This document shows, one piece after another, positions 25,977 to 34,827 of a stretch of DNA of 64,000 nt; position 1 is the first letter of the stretch, and each line of letters begins with the position of its first letter. Source of the stretch: Flavobacterium swingsii (GTDB lineage: Bacteria; Bacteroidota; Bacteroidia; Flavobacteriales; Flavobacteriaceae); contig NZ_FOJT01000001.1 in assembly GCF_900111965.1 (NCBI RefSeq), forward strand, positions 124,001 through 188,000. Reading direction: 5' to 3'. A program made the translations under genes and the position numbers. Under the pieces are notes generated by a model, which saw only the letters and a list, made by a program, of their open reading frames with translations, was not told the origin of the DNA and ran no database searches.

Positions 25977-27491
25977 ATGAAAAAGTATATTTCTCTTTTT
26001 GCAATCACACTTTGTTTTTCTACAATGCAAGCGCAAGAGGTTTCCGATGCTTACAGATACGCTCAAGATAACATTAACGGAACGGCTCGTTTTAGAGCAA
26101 TGAGTGGTGCTTTTGGCGCATTGGGTGGCGATTTGTCTGCGATAAATGTAAACCCTGCTGGTTCGGTAGTTTTTGCTAACAATCAAATAAGCGTTACAGC
26201 AAGTAATCTTAATACAAAAAACAAGTCTAATTATTTTGGAAAACAAACTTACGAGAGCAACAATTCACTCGATTTAAACCAAGCGGGAGCGGTTTTTGTT
26301 TTTGAAAATAATCGCGAAAATAATGATTGGAGAAAATTCTCTATTGCAATAAATTACGAAAACGCAAATAATTTTGACAACTCATCATTCTCTGCAGGAA
26401 CAAGCAATAACTCTATTGACAATTATTTTTTAAATAATGCTAATGGATTAAAACTAAGCATTGTTGACGGGTCTGAATATGATTATAGCGAGCTAACTTT
26501 TCAGGAGCAACAGGCGTATTTAGGATATACAGCTTATATTATTGACCCTGTTGATCCACTAAACCCAAACAACACTGCTTATGCTTCGTTAGTTGCTCCT
26601 GGCGGAAATTATCACCAAACAAATACTACAGAAGCTACTGGCTATAATGGCAAAGTAACTTTTAATGGCGCAACACAATATAAAGATATATTAATGTTAG
26701 GTATAAATCTAAATACTCATTTTATAGATTACAAACGTTCTAATCGATTTACCGAAAGCAATAACAATAACACTTCAGCAGTTAATGATTATGTAAACAA
26801 AATTGCTTTCAATAATGATTTGTACACGTATGGTTCGGGATTTTCTCTACAATTAGGCGCTATACTGAAACCTATAAAAGAACTTAGACTTGGTTTAGCA
26901 TACCAATCCCCTACTTGGTATAAGTTAAATGATGAACTTCAGCAAAGTCTTTCTGCAGTGAGCGGAAACACTACTGGTAATTTACCAGATGACGTTGCTG
27001 ATCCTAATGTTACAGTTATTTATCCAGCTTATAAATTACAAACGCCTAGTAAACTTACTGGTAGTTTTGCTTATGTTTTTGGAAAAAGAGGATTACTTAG
27101 TTTTGATTATAGTTTAAGGAACTATGGCAATTTAGAATTTAGTCCTAAAAAAGACGAATATTTTCAGTCATTAAATAATGATATAGCTTCAAGTACTAAA
27201 GGAACAACTTCTGAATATAGAATTGGTGGTGAATACAAAATAAATCAGTTTAGCCTTCGCGGTGGTTATCATTTTGAAGAAAGTCCGTACAAAAACGGAA
27301 CTACCATTGGCGATTTAACTGGTTATTCTGGTGGAATTGGTTATAATTTTGGAAATACAAAACTAGATTTAGCGTATTCAACTTCGAAAAGAGATGCTAA
27401 CCAACAGTTTTTCTCTCAAGGTTTGACTGATGCTGCAAGAATAAATACTGCAAGGAATAATCTAACATTAACATTGGCTTTTGAATTGTAA
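25977..27491 (+). CDS. OmpP1/FadL-type outer-membrane transporter
   Basis: A 504-residue protein with a signal peptide (MKKYISLFAITLCFSTMQAQ). The mature start, DAYRYAQDNINGTARFRAMSG followed by GAFGALGGDLSAINVNPAGS (in part), matches the FadL/OmpP1 family, whose N-terminal hatch begins with this GGA-x-NPA pattern. The rest alternates polar and aromatic residues as in a beta-barrel, and the last strand ends TLTLAFEL with the C-terminal hydrophobic residue. It likely lets hydrophobic compounds cross the outer membrane. The ATG at 25977 is used, since the upstream extension would lie before the signal peptide. Flanked by terminators. Confidence 0.85.
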   Translation: MKKYISLFAITLCFSTMQAQEVSDAYRYAQDNINGTARFRAMSGAFGALGGDLSAINVNPAGSVVFANNQISVTASNLNTKNKSNYFGKQTYESNNSLDLNQAGAVFVFENNRENNDWRKFSIAINYENANNFDNSSFSAGTSNNSIDNYFLNNANGLKLSIVDGSEYDYSELTFQEQQAYLGYTAYIIDPVDPLNPNNTAYASLVAPGGNYHQTNTTEATGYNGKVTFNGATQYKDILMLGINLNTHFIDYKRSNRFTESNNNNTSAVNDYVNKIAFNNDLYTYGSGFSLQLGAILKPIKELRLGLAYQSPTWYKLNDELQQSLSAVSGNTTGNLPDDVADPNVTVIYPAYKLQTPSKLTGSFAYVFGKRGLLSFDYSLRNYGNLEFSPKKDEYFQSLNNDIASSTKGTTSEYRIGGEYKINQFSLRGGYHFEESPYKNGTTIGDLTGYSGGIGYNFGNTKLDLAYSTSKRDANQQFFSQGLTDAARINTARNNLTLTLAFEL

Positions 27492-27513
27492 ATTTTTAAA
27501 AAACAAATTTGAT

Positions 27514-27556
27514 AAAACCGTCTTGTCCTAAAAACGAGACGGTTTATTTTTTTTTA
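27514..27556 (+). terminator. Terminator after the FadL-like gene
   Basis: AAACCGTCT / AGACGGTTT stem (27515-27523, 27537-27545) followed by a long T-run. Confidence 0.85.
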
Positions 27557-27636
27557 GCCCTGATAGAAGTGGAAATCCTTGTCTCGTTTTTTTTTTAAAC
27601 GAGACAAGATTGCAACGGATAGCAGGAAATAGCTCC
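27556..27636 (+). repeat. Structured intergenic repeat, copy 2
   Basis: It has the core flanks AGTGGAAATCCTT (27568-27580) and AAGATTGCAACGGA (27606-27619), identical to the minus-strand copy at 14.7 kb. The variable centre is a perfect 12-bp hairpin CTTGTCTCGTTT / AAACGAGACAAG with a seven-T loop. An outer stem CTGATA / TAGCAG (27560-27565, 27620-27625) closes it with an A-G mismatch. Function unknown. Confidence 0.75.
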
Positions 27637-27675
27637 TAAAAATAAAAAAACGTAGCAATACAAGAAATAAAAGCG

Positions 27676-27683
27676 TAATTTTG
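27676..27683 (+). promoter_or_regulatory. -7 promoter element of rimO (TAATTTTG)
   Basis: TAATTTTG followed by CACTCC fits TAnnTTTG and lies 19 bp before the rimO ATG. No clear -33. Confidence 0.5.
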
Positions 27684-27702
27684 CACTCCAAAATTTAAGT
27701 AT

Positions 27703-29004
27703 ATGAGAACCAAATCGTTAAAGAAAAATAAAATCAATGTAATCACTCTTGGGTGTTCTAAAAACGTGTATGACAGCGAAGTGCTTATGGGGCAACTCAA
27801 AGCGAGCGGAAAAGACGTGGTGCACGAAGAAGAAGGAAATATTGTGGTGATAAATACTTGTGGATTTATAGATAATGCCAAAGCAGAATCTGTGAATACA
27901 ATTTTGGAATATGCTGACAAAAAAGAACGTGGATTAGTTGATAAAGTATTCGTAACCGGATGTTTATCTGAACGTTACAGACCTGATTTAGAGAAAGAAA
28001 TCCCGAATGTAGACCAATATTTTGGTACTACCGAGTTGCCTGCTTTATTGAAGGCTTTGGGTGCTGATTACAGACATGAATTATTAGGAGAAAGATTGAC
28101 TACTACTCCTAAAAACTATGCTTACTTAAAGATTTCTGAGGGCTGCGACAGACCTTGTAGCTTTTGTGCTATTCCGCTTATGCGTGGAAAAAATGTGTCG
28201 CAAACTATCGAAAAACTAGTAAAAGAAGCCGAAGGTTTGGCAAAAAATGGAGTAAAAGAATTGATTCTTATTGCTCAAGATTTGACTTATTATGGTTTAG
28301 ATTTATACAAAAAACGTGCGTTAGGCGAATTGCTAGAAGCGTTGGTTAAGGTAGAAGGCATCGAATGGATTCGTTTGCACTACGCCTTCCCTACTGGTTT
28401 CCCGATGGATGTTCTTGAAATTATGAAACGTGAACCAAAGATTTGTAATTATATCGATATTCCGTTGCAACACATTTCTGATTCTATTTTGAAATCGATG
28501 AAACGTGGAACTACAAGAGAAAAAACGACAAAATTATTAAAAGATTTCCGTGCTGCTGTTCCCGGAATGGCAATACGAACTACACTGATAGTTGGTTATC
28601 CTGGCGAAACAGAAGAAGATTTCGAGATTCTGAAAGAATTTGTTCAGGAAATGAAATTTGACCGAATGGGTTGTTTTGCTTATTCTCACGAGGAAAATAC
28701 AAGTGCTTACGAATTAGTTGATGATGTTCCGGACGAAGTAAAACAAGCGCGTTCGTTAGAAATTATGGATTTACAATCGCAAATTTCTTGGGATTTGAAC
28801 CAAGAAAAACTAGGACAAACTTTCCGTTGTATTATTGACAGAAAAGAAGGTGGACATTTCGTAGGAAGAACCGAGTTTGACAGTCCTGATGTAGATAACG
28901 AAGTACTTATAGATGCTACAAAACATTATGTAAAAACTGGCGAATTTGTAAATATAAAAATCATTGAAGCTACTGAGTTCGATTTATATGGCGAACCAGC
29001 GTAA
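27703..29004 (+). CDS. rimO: Ribosomal protein S12 methylthiotransferase
   Basis: A 433-residue radical SAM enzyme that adds a methylthio group to the conserved aspartate of ribosomal protein uS12. The N-terminal MTTase domain has three cluster cysteines in VITLGCSKNVYDSE, VINTCGFIDNA and FVTGCLSERY. The radical SAM motif Cys-x3-Cys-x2-Cys is SEGCDRPCSFCAIP. A TRAM domain ends the chain (GQTFRCIIDRKEGG, YVKTGEFVNIKI). The GCSKN signature favours RimO over the tRNA enzyme MiaB. It follows the structured repeat and is convergent with the DUF1573 gene. Confidence 0.95.
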   Translation: MRTKSLKKNKINVITLGCSKNVYDSEVLMGQLKASGKDVVHEEEGNIVVINTCGFIDNAKAESVNTILEYADKKERGLVDKVFVTGCLSERYRPDLEKEIPNVDQYFGTTELPALLKALGADYRHELLGERLTTTPKNYAYLKISEGCDRPCSFCAIPLMRGKNVSQTIEKLVKEAEGLAKNGVKELILIAQDLTYYGLDLYKKRALGELLEALVKVEGIEWIRLHYAFPTGFPMDVLEIMKREPKICNYIDIPLQHISDSILKSMKRGTTREKTTKLLKDFRAAVPGMAIRTTLIVGYPGETEEDFEILKEFVQEMKFDRMGCFAYSHEENTSAYELVDDVPDEVKQARSLEIMDLQSQISWDLNQEKLGQTFRCIIDRKEGGHFVGRTEFDSPDVDNEVLIDATKHYVKTGEFVNIKIIEATEFDLYGEPA

Positions 29005-29033
29005 ACATTTTAGAATTCAAATTTTAGATATAG

Positions 29034-29069
29034 AAAACTCCGAAAACACATTATGTTTCGGAGTTTTTT
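29034..29069. terminator. Bidirectional terminator
   Basis: AAACTCCGAAA / TTTCGGAGTTT inverted repeat (29035-29045, 29056-29066) with a T-run, between convergent rimO and the DUF1573 gene. Confidence 0.85.
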
Positions 29070-29088
29070 TATCACCTAAATTTAGAAT

Positions 29089-29472
29089 TTAACCCTGAAT
29101 TGCAGCAGTTTTTACAGTTCCTTTCAACGTTAAAACTTTTGGGCTTGCATCTGCATTTGTGGTTACAGTTACCGTTTTTGTAAACGGACCAACATTTGCT
29201 GCATTATAAGTTGCTGTTACAACACCTGATTTACCTGCTTTTATAGCTTCTTTTGTATATTCGGTAGCAGTACAGCCACAAGAACCTTGTACATTTGTAA
29301 TAATCACATCGGTTTTTCCTGTGTTTTTAAATTCGAAAATAATAGCTTTTGGTTTGCCTTGTGGAATTTCACCAACATCAATACTTTCGCTTTTCCAAGT
29401 AATTGCAGAAACGGTTGCAAATGACATTAATCCTAATGTTAATGCCAAAAATGAAGTTTTAATAGTGTTCAT
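29089..29472 (-). CDS. Exported DUF1573 domain protein
   Basis: A 127-residue protein with a signal peptide (MNTIKTSFLALTLGLMSFATVSA, hydrophobic core 8-20). The mature part is a single Ig-like DUF1573 domain: GEIPQGKPKAIIFEFKNTG (landmark), the conserved Cys pair in GSCGCTATEY, and the strands KSGVVTATYN and VLTLKGTV. DUF1573 proteins are common exported proteins of Bacteroidota with unknown function. The ATG at 29472 is chosen for the signal peptide. It is divergent from a two-component system, and its promoter region contains TTGTTAA repeats, so it may be a regulated target. Confidence 0.88.
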   Translation of the reverse strand: MNTIKTSFLALTLGLMSFATVSAITWKSESIDVGEIPQGKPKAIIFEFKNTGKTDVIITNVQGSCGCTATEYTKEAIKAGKSGVVTATYNAANVGPFTKTVTVTTNADASPKVLTLKGTVKTAAIQG

Positions 29473-29522
29473 AATTTTAAAATTTAATTGATTAATAAAT
29501 TGGTTTGTCAAATTTGATAATC

Positions 29523-29530
29523 CAAAAGTA
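29523..29530 (-). promoter_or_regulatory. -7 promoter element of the DUF1573 gene (TACTTTTG)
   Basis: On the minus strand TACTTTTG fits TAnnTTTG, 50 bp before the start codon. No consensus -33 is seen, which would fit a promoter needing an activator bound at the adjacent TTGTTAA boxes. Confidence 0.45.
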
Positions 29531-29550
29531 GCCCAAGAAAAGCTTACCTC

Positions 29551-29590
29551 TTGTTAACCAATTTCAAATGTTTGTTAATGACTTGTTAAC
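29551..29590. promoter_or_regulatory. Triple TTGTTAA direct repeat (candidate response-regulator box)
   Basis: TTGTTAA occurs at 29551, 29572 and 29583, a spacing of 21 and 11 bp, that is two and one helical turns. OmpR/PhoB-type regulators bind 7-bp direct repeats spaced 11 bp. The boxes sit between the promoters of the DUF1573 gene and the HK/RR operon. Confidence 0.55.
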
Positions 29591-29600
29591 AGTAATTTTG
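29571..29600 (+). promoter_or_regulatory. Promoter of the HK/RR operon
   Basis: TTTG (29571-29574), an 18-bp spacer and TAATTTTG (29593-29600) form a full -33/-7 pair that overlaps two of the TTGTTAA boxes. A second -7 candidate, TAAATTTG, lies at 29616-29623. Confidence 0.55.
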
Positions 29601-29647
29601 AATCTATTTTTTAAGTAAATTTGAAAAGATAAAAATGCAACCCACAA

Positions 29648-30907
29648 TTGAAAACAAACAAATTAAATACCGTTATAGTTCTTGGACTTATTGCTACTAT
29701 TGGAATTCTTATAGCGCAATTGTTGTGGACAAAACAAGCATTTACGCTCGAAGAAAAGAAATTTTCGCAAAAAGTACATATCGCTTTGCTAGAAGTTGTA
29801 AAGCACTTGTATGAAGGCACAAATCATGAATTACCTGTTGAAAATCCCATCAAAAAAATAGCAAATGATTATTATGTTGTAAATGTTGATAATGATTTTC
29901 AGGCAGAAATTTTAGAGTTTTACCTGAAATCTGAATTTAAAAAAGCAAACCTCAACACCGATTTCGAATATGCGATGTACAATTGCCAAAGTGACGAAAT
30001 GGTGTATGGAAATTATGTTTCGGCAACTAATAAAACCCCAAAAAATGTTTCTATTTATTTCCCAAAACACAAAAATCTGATTTACTATTTTTCGATTCGT
30101 TTTCCAAGTGAAACATCTTATCTATTTAATTCTTTGCGATTTTGGTTCATATTATCGATAGCATTAATCGTAGTTTTGTTGGTTTATGTTTATTCTATTT
30201 ACACAATTATTCAGCAAAAAAAATATTCTGAATTGCAACGTGATTTCATCAATAATATGACACACGAGTTTAAAACGCCATTATCGTCTATACTGATTGC
30301 TTCCAATTATTTGAAGCAACAAGAGAACATTAAAACCGATGAAAAACTAGAAAAATATACTCAAATTATCATTAACCAAAGTAATAAACTAAATAATCAT
30401 ATCGGGAAAATTTTGAATATCGCAAAATGGGACAATATTCCTATGACGTTAGAAAAACAAAAACTAGAACTTATACCAATTATTAATGAAGTTATTGAAA
30501 ATATAAAACTAAAATATGAAACTGCTGATATTAAAATAAAAACAATTTTACCATCTGTTTTTATTTATGCTGATGAGTTTCATTTCTCTAATTTAGTTTA
30601 TAATATTATTGAAAATGCAATAAAATATTCTGATGACAAACCTGAAATTACTGTACAAATTTCTATGACAAAAACCCATTTACTATTACAATTTATTGAT
30701 AATGGAACTGGAATTTCAGAAAAAAACATACCTTTTGTTTTTGATAAATTTTATCGAATTCCGAGCAAAAAAAGTCATGAAATAAACGGTTTTGGTCTAG
30801 GATTATATTATGTAAAAAAAGTTTGTACTTTGCACGAGTGGAAGGTGTTTATAAAAAACAATACTGAAAAAGGAATCACAATTTCAGTACAAATGCAACC
30901 CGTATAA
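29648..30907 (+). CDS. Membrane sensor histidine kinase
   Basis: A 419-residue kinase. A first membrane helix (residues 8-26) and a second (about 160-185) enclose a periplasmic sensor of about 130 residues without a recognised fold. The dimerisation and phosphoacceptor box NNMTHEFKTPLSSI places the phosphorylated His at residue 206. The ATPase domain has IIENAIKYS (N box), DNGTGIS (G1), FDKFYRI (F box) and GFGLGLYYVKK (G2). The start is the TTG at 29648, since no ATG lies before the first helix. It overlaps the response regulator start by one base, so the two are translationally coupled partners. Signal unknown. Confidence 0.92.
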   Translation: MKTNKLNTVIVLGLIATIGILIAQLLWTKQAFTLEEKKFSQKVHIALLEVVKHLYEGTNHELPVENPIKKIANDYYVVNVDNDFQAEILEFYLKSEFKKANLNTDFEYAMYNCQSDEMVYGNYVSATNKTPKNVSIYFPKHKNLIYYFSIRFPSETSYLFNSLRFWFILSIALIVVLLVYVYSIYTIIQQKKYSELQRDFINNMTHEFKTPLSSILIASNYLKQQENIKTDEKLEKYTQIIINQSNKLNNHIGKILNIAKWDNIPMTLEKQKLELIPIINEVIENIKLKYETADIKIKTILPSVFIYADEFHFSNLVYNIIENAIKYSDDKPEITVQISMTKTHLLLQFIDNGTGISEKNIPFVFDKFYRIPSKKSHEINGFGLGLYYVKKVCTLHEWKVFIKNNTEKGITISVQMQPV

Positions 30908-31599
30908 TGGCTAATTTTAAAATACTTTATACCGAAGACGACGAAACTTTAGCTTTTTTGACCAAAGATAATTTGGAACAAAACGACTATACAATCACGC
31001 ATTGTAATGACGGGCAAATCGCTTTAGAAACCTTCAAGAACAATACTTTCGACATTTGTATCTTAGATATTATGATGCCAAAAATTGATGGATTTGAGTT
31101 GGCAACAGCCATTAGAAAATCTAATTCTGATATTCCCATTATATTTCTTTCGGCAAAAACGCTGAAGGAAGATCGTATAAAAGGATTAAAATTAGGAGCC
31201 GATGATTATCTGGTAAAACCGTTTAGTATTGAAGAATTATTACTAAAAATTGAAATTTTCTTAAAACGTTCTCAAAAAAATAATTTCGAAGAAAAAAGCT
31301 TTTACACTGTTGGCAAATACCAGTTTGACTCTAAAAACTATGTGATTTTTAATGAAAATGAAAAAATAAAACTAACAGAAAGAGAATCTGAACTTCTAAA
31401 ACTATTTTTAGACAATAAGAATGTGGTTTTAAAACGGGAAGAAATCCTAAAATCCCTTTGGGGCGACGATGATTATTTTATGGGACGAAGTCTTGATGTT
31501 TTTATTTCTCGTTTGCGAAAAATATTGGTAAATGAAAACGGGATTTCTATCGAAAACTTACACGGAATCGGGTTTCGATTTAGTGTAGTAGAATTTTAA
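30907..31599 (+). CDS. OmpR-family response regulator
   Basis: A 230-residue transcription factor. The receiver has the acidic pocket YTEDDE, the phospho-acceptor D54 (ICILDIMMP), the Ser in FLSAKT and the Lys in YLVKPFS. The winged-helix DNA-binding domain follows from about 130, with KLTERESELLKLF, REEILKSLWG, RSLDVFISRLRK and the wing GIGFRF. It is the partner of the kinase just upstream (TAATG overlap), and the TTGTTAA direct repeats in front of the operon are its likely autoregulatory site. The pair resembles the RprX/RprY type of Bacteroidota. Confidence 0.94.
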   Translation: MANFKILYTEDDETLAFLTKDNLEQNDYTITHCNDGQIALETFKNNTFDICILDIMMPKIDGFELATAIRKSNSDIPIIFLSAKTLKEDRIKGLKLGADDYLVKPFSIEELLLKIEIFLKRSQKNNFEEKSFYTVGKYQFDSKNYVIFNENEKIKLTERESELLKLFLDNKNVVLKREEILKSLWGDDDYFMGRSLDVFISRLRKILVNENGISIENLHGIGFRFSVVEF

Positions 31600-31623
31600 A
31601 ATATTGAAGACTCTATTTTTCTG

Positions 31624-31722
31624 TTCCACAGAGATTCATTCACAAAGTCTTTTTCATTATATTTTCTTTTAAATTATTTTTGTGTGTCTTTGTGAAACCT
31701 TTGCGCATCTTCGTGAAATAAC
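31624..31722. repeat. CTTTGTG/CTTCGTG intergenic repeat
   Basis: A gene-free stretch with near-tandem units CTTTGTGTG, CTTTGTGAAA, CCTTTGCGCAT and CTTCGTGAAA (31674-31719). A partly complementary block CACAGAGATTCATTCACAAAG (31627-31648, approximate) lies upstream. It could fold into a weak hairpin between two convergent regulatory genes. Confidence 0.45.
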
Positions 31723-31743
31723 TTACCTAAATTAGAAATTATG

Positions 31744-33861
31744 TTATAACGGAAATGATAATTTTTCTATCATCTGATAAAGCAAGTCTTTTTTTATAGG
31801 TTTAGATATATATCCTGAAAATCCACTTTTGAAAATCTTTTCTACTTCATCGCTCGACGTAAAAGCAGTTTGGGCAATAACAGGCAACTTGGGTCTCATT
31901 TTTTTTATGATTTCAAAAGCTTGATGACCAGAAAGCTTTGGCATCTTTATATCCATCAATATCAAATCGATATCGTTATTGTTTGATATGATTTCGACCG
32001 CTTTTTCACCATCTTCGGCACGAATTATTTTGTAGTTTTTTGTTTTTAAAATTTTTTCAATTAGTAAAAAATTAAAATTATCATCCTCGGCAACTAAAAT
32101 GGTTGTTACTGATTCATTTTTTGGTAAATATTCATCAAAAACATTTTCGTTTTGTGGCGCATCATTTTTATCTAATATTAATGGAATCGAGAATTTAAAT
32201 GTCGAGCTTACTCCAAACTCCGATTCTAACGAAATTTGTCCGCCCAATGATTCTATATACGCTTTTGTTAATGTAAGTCCCAACCCTAATCCTCCACCTC
32301 TTATAGAGTGGTCATTTTCGATTTTTATAAATCTTTTAAATATTTTTTCGTAACTATCTTTCTCTATTCCTATTCCCGAATCGATAACATAAAAGCTAAT
32401 CATTGATGATTGAGAATCTATATCGTAAAATAAAACTATACTTCCTTTATCGGTAAATTTTACAGCATTAGACAGCAAATTTGTTAGTATTTGTACTAAT
32501 TTTGGTTTGTCGGTTATTATTTTTTTAGACAATCCGTTTTTAGATTTTTCTATTTTAATTTCCAATTGTTGGTTTTTGGGAATGGTTTTTTTAATTTCAT
32601 TTACTACATTTTGCACGCACTCGTCTAAATCGAAATCGGTATATCTCGTTTCTATCTGATTGGCATCAATTTTTGACATTTCTACCAAATCATCAATGAT
32701 TGAAACTAAATTTTTTCCGCTTTTATTAATTATTTTTCTGTATTCGATTTCTTCAGCTTTCGAAATATCTTCACTATCTAACAAATCCGAAAAGCCCAAA
32801 ATGGCATTCATTGGTGTTCTTATTTCGTGAGAAAGATTGGTTAAAAAAGCTGTTTTTAGCTTATCACTTTCTTCTGCTTTTTGTTTAGATTTTTGAAGTT
32901 GTCGTTTTTGATTCTGATTCTCTTCAAAAAGTTTTCCTATATATCTGAATTCTCCTTTAATATTTTTAAGCGAATTTATAGCGCCTTCATCTCCATTTTC
33001 CAGTACTTTTTTTATTAATTTTATAGGTTTTTTTGCCCATTTTACAGCGTAATAGTGAAATATAAAAAGTGATATTAAAAAAGCGAAAACAAAAATTAAT
33101 AAGATGTTTTTTGTAATCCTAAAATCGACTTTATAAATCCTATTAAACAATAATTTTGCTACAGTTTTTCCATTATAATCTTTTAGTTCGATTAAGCTAT
33201 AAACTAGTTTGTCTTCTATTTTGTCTTTATCATCATGAAAATTAATATTAGAACTGCTTATTTTTTCTAGATTCACAAAATAGTTATCATCTAACAATCT
33301 AATCATAAAAAAATAACCTGCTGGTGGATACTTATTTTTAAACGGATCATCAGATGGTTGTACCGTAGCACCATAAACTTCGGCAATTCCTTCAGGAATT
33401 TTCATGTAAAATTTATCTATTTTTTTCTCATACAGCTTAGTGAGAACTTCTTTTGGGATTATGTCTTTAGACTTAATTTTAGTGTCCGAAACGCTAGTAA
33501 TAAAAACTCCTTTGTCATTATAAACAGAAAGATAATCTATTTTGTGAGTGTCTAAAATATTTGCTACCGAACGATTAAACCAACTTAAATCTCTTGTTTT
33601 TGTAAAATTTACAAACTCGTCCCAATAAGTAATATCGCTAATTACGGATATGTATGATTCCGCATTTAGGTCATTTAGTGACTTCATTTCGTTTCTATAC
33701 TGTGCAACAAAATTGTTATAAATTTGTTTTTCCTGTCTTAATGTGTAATAATAAAGTGAGAAAAAAAGTATCGAAAACCCAATGGTTACAATAAATAGAA
33801 CGAATACAACTTTAGAATAAGTTGTTACAAGTCGTCGTTTGTTGTTAAATTTTACTATCAT
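31744..33861 (-). CDS. Hybrid histidine kinase (CHASE4-like sensor, HisKA, HATPase, receiver)
   Basis: A 705-residue protein. Membrane helices at about 18-40 and 252-272 bracket a periplasmic domain with the CHASE4-like signature DITYWDEFVNF. HisKA carries the His in NLSHEIRTPMNAILGFSDLL (residue 345). The ATPase domain has NAVKFTDKG, DSGIGIEKD, FKRFIKIEND and GGLGLGLTLTK. The C-terminal receiver has EDDNFN and the phospho-Asp D637 (DLILMDIKMPKLSG). No HPt or output domain is fused. It is a close paralog of the kinase at 34.8 kb with the same order of domains; an outer-membrane protein gene lies between them. Confidence 0.92.
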   Translation of the reverse strand: MIVKFNNKRRLVTTYSKVVFVLFIVTIGFSILFFSLYYYTLRQEKQIYNNFVAQYRNEMKSLNDLNAESYISVISDITYWDEFVNFTKTRDLSWFNRSVANILDTHKIDYLSVYNDKGVFITSVSDTKIKSKDIIPKEVLTKLYEKKIDKFYMKIPEGIAEVYGATVQPSDDPFKNKYPPAGYFFMIRLLDDNYFVNLEKISSSNINFHDDKDKIEDKLVYSLIELKDYNGKTVAKLLFNRIYKVDFRITKNILLIFVFAFLISLFIFHYYAVKWAKKPIKLIKKVLENGDEGAINSLKNIKGEFRYIGKLFEENQNQKRQLQKSKQKAEESDKLKTAFLTNLSHEIRTPMNAILGFSDLLDSEDISKAEEIEYRKIINKSGKNLVSIIDDLVEMSKIDANQIETRYTDFDLDECVQNVVNEIKKTIPKNQQLEIKIEKSKNGLSKKIITDKPKLVQILTNLLSNAVKFTDKGSIVLFYDIDSQSSMISFYVIDSGIGIEKDSYEKIFKRFIKIENDHSIRGGGLGLGLTLTKAYIESLGGQISLESEFGVSSTFKFSIPLILDKNDAPQNENVFDEYLPKNESVTTILVAEDDNFNFLLIEKILKTKNYKIIRAEDGEKAVEIISNNNDIDLILMDIKMPKLSGHQAFEIIKKMRPKLPVIAQTAFTSSDEVEKIFKSGFSGYISKPIKKDLLYQMIEKLSFPL

Positions 33862-33926
33862 AATTAACTAATAATCATAAATATAACTAAATTCAGTTAG
33901 ATATTTAACATGATAAATGATAAATT

Positions 33927-34802
33927 TTATTGATAATTAAGTTTTATTCCTAAAGCAATAAAATTTCTGCCAAATTGCTCTGTATTCTCTATTGAAGCAT
34001 TATAAATATAATTCAGGGAAATGGGAAATAAAAAATGCTCATTTAATTCTAATTCGTGAGTCGCTTTTATTCCTAAATTTATAAATGAAGGTTTGTTGTA
34101 ATCGCCTGCAGAATAATATTGCGCCTGATTGTTTAGCACTGCTCCTATTGCTGGTTCTATATTGATATTTTGAAATGTTTTTTTAGATACTTTTTCAAAA
34201 ATATTTTCGAAAGAATAACCCACTTCAATATAGGTTGTGAAATTTTGTTTTGGATTGTTTCCGTAACTATCATACTTAAAATCATTTCCTACAAGAAGAG
34301 TACTAATTGTCGCTTTGACTGGTTTCCATATGTCTGAAAAATCGAAAAGTAAATTGGCATCAACACTTTGCACACCATCATTTCCGTAGTTAAAGTAATT
34401 ATTGCTTACGCCATCAACTTTCCTGACAGTTGGCCAATAATAATCGTAAACCTGAATTTTTAGGTATTTATTTATCTCGTAAGTCAGGCTTAAATCTATT
34501 TCCTGATAACTATTTGTAATTGACCCATCTGGAAAATAATACTCTTTTTGAAAATTTGTACTTGCCCAAAAACCAAAAGTCAGTCTTTTAGTTATTTCAT
34601 AATTTATTGCCGGCTGAACAGTTATATTATTTCCGCCGTAAGATTGTCCTCGCCAAATGTAACGACTTACAACCTCTAACGATGCATCCCATTTTTGTTC
34701 TTTTTCTTGCAAAATAGTATCCAATACAACATTACTTTCTTGCGAAAAACAATCGAATGAAAATAATAGTAAATTAGCTATAAAAAATATTTTTTTTGTC
34801 AT
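33927..34802 (-). CDS. Outer-membrane beta-barrel protein (Gcw_chp/TIGR02001-like)
   Basis: A 291-residue exported protein with a signal peptide ending CFSQ. The opening strand EVVSRYIWRGQSYGG has the SRYxxRGxS pattern of the Gcw_chp group, and the remainder alternates aromatic and polar residues as in a barrel, ending IALGIKLNYQ. No enzymatic motif is present. It lies between two paralogous hybrid kinases, all on the minus strand with gaps of 65 and 25 bp, so it may be a sensory accessory or a target of the kinases. Substrate unknown. Confidence 0.72.
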   Translation of the reverse strand: MTKKIFFIANLLLFSFDCFSQESNVVLDTILQEKEQKWDASLEVVSRYIWRGQSYGGNNITVQPAINYEITKRLTFGFWASTNFQKEYYFPDGSITNSYQEIDLSLTYEINKYLKIQVYDYYWPTVRKVDGVSNNYFNYGNDGVQSVDANLLFDFSDIWKPVKATISTLLVGNDFKYDSYGNNPKQNFTTYIEVGYSFENIFEKVSKKTFQNINIEPAIGAVLNNQAQYYSAGDYNKPSFINLGIKATHELELNEHFLFPISLNYIYNASIENTEQFGRNFIALGIKLNYQ

Positions 34803-34827
34803 TTACATTTTTGACTTTTAAATTAAT

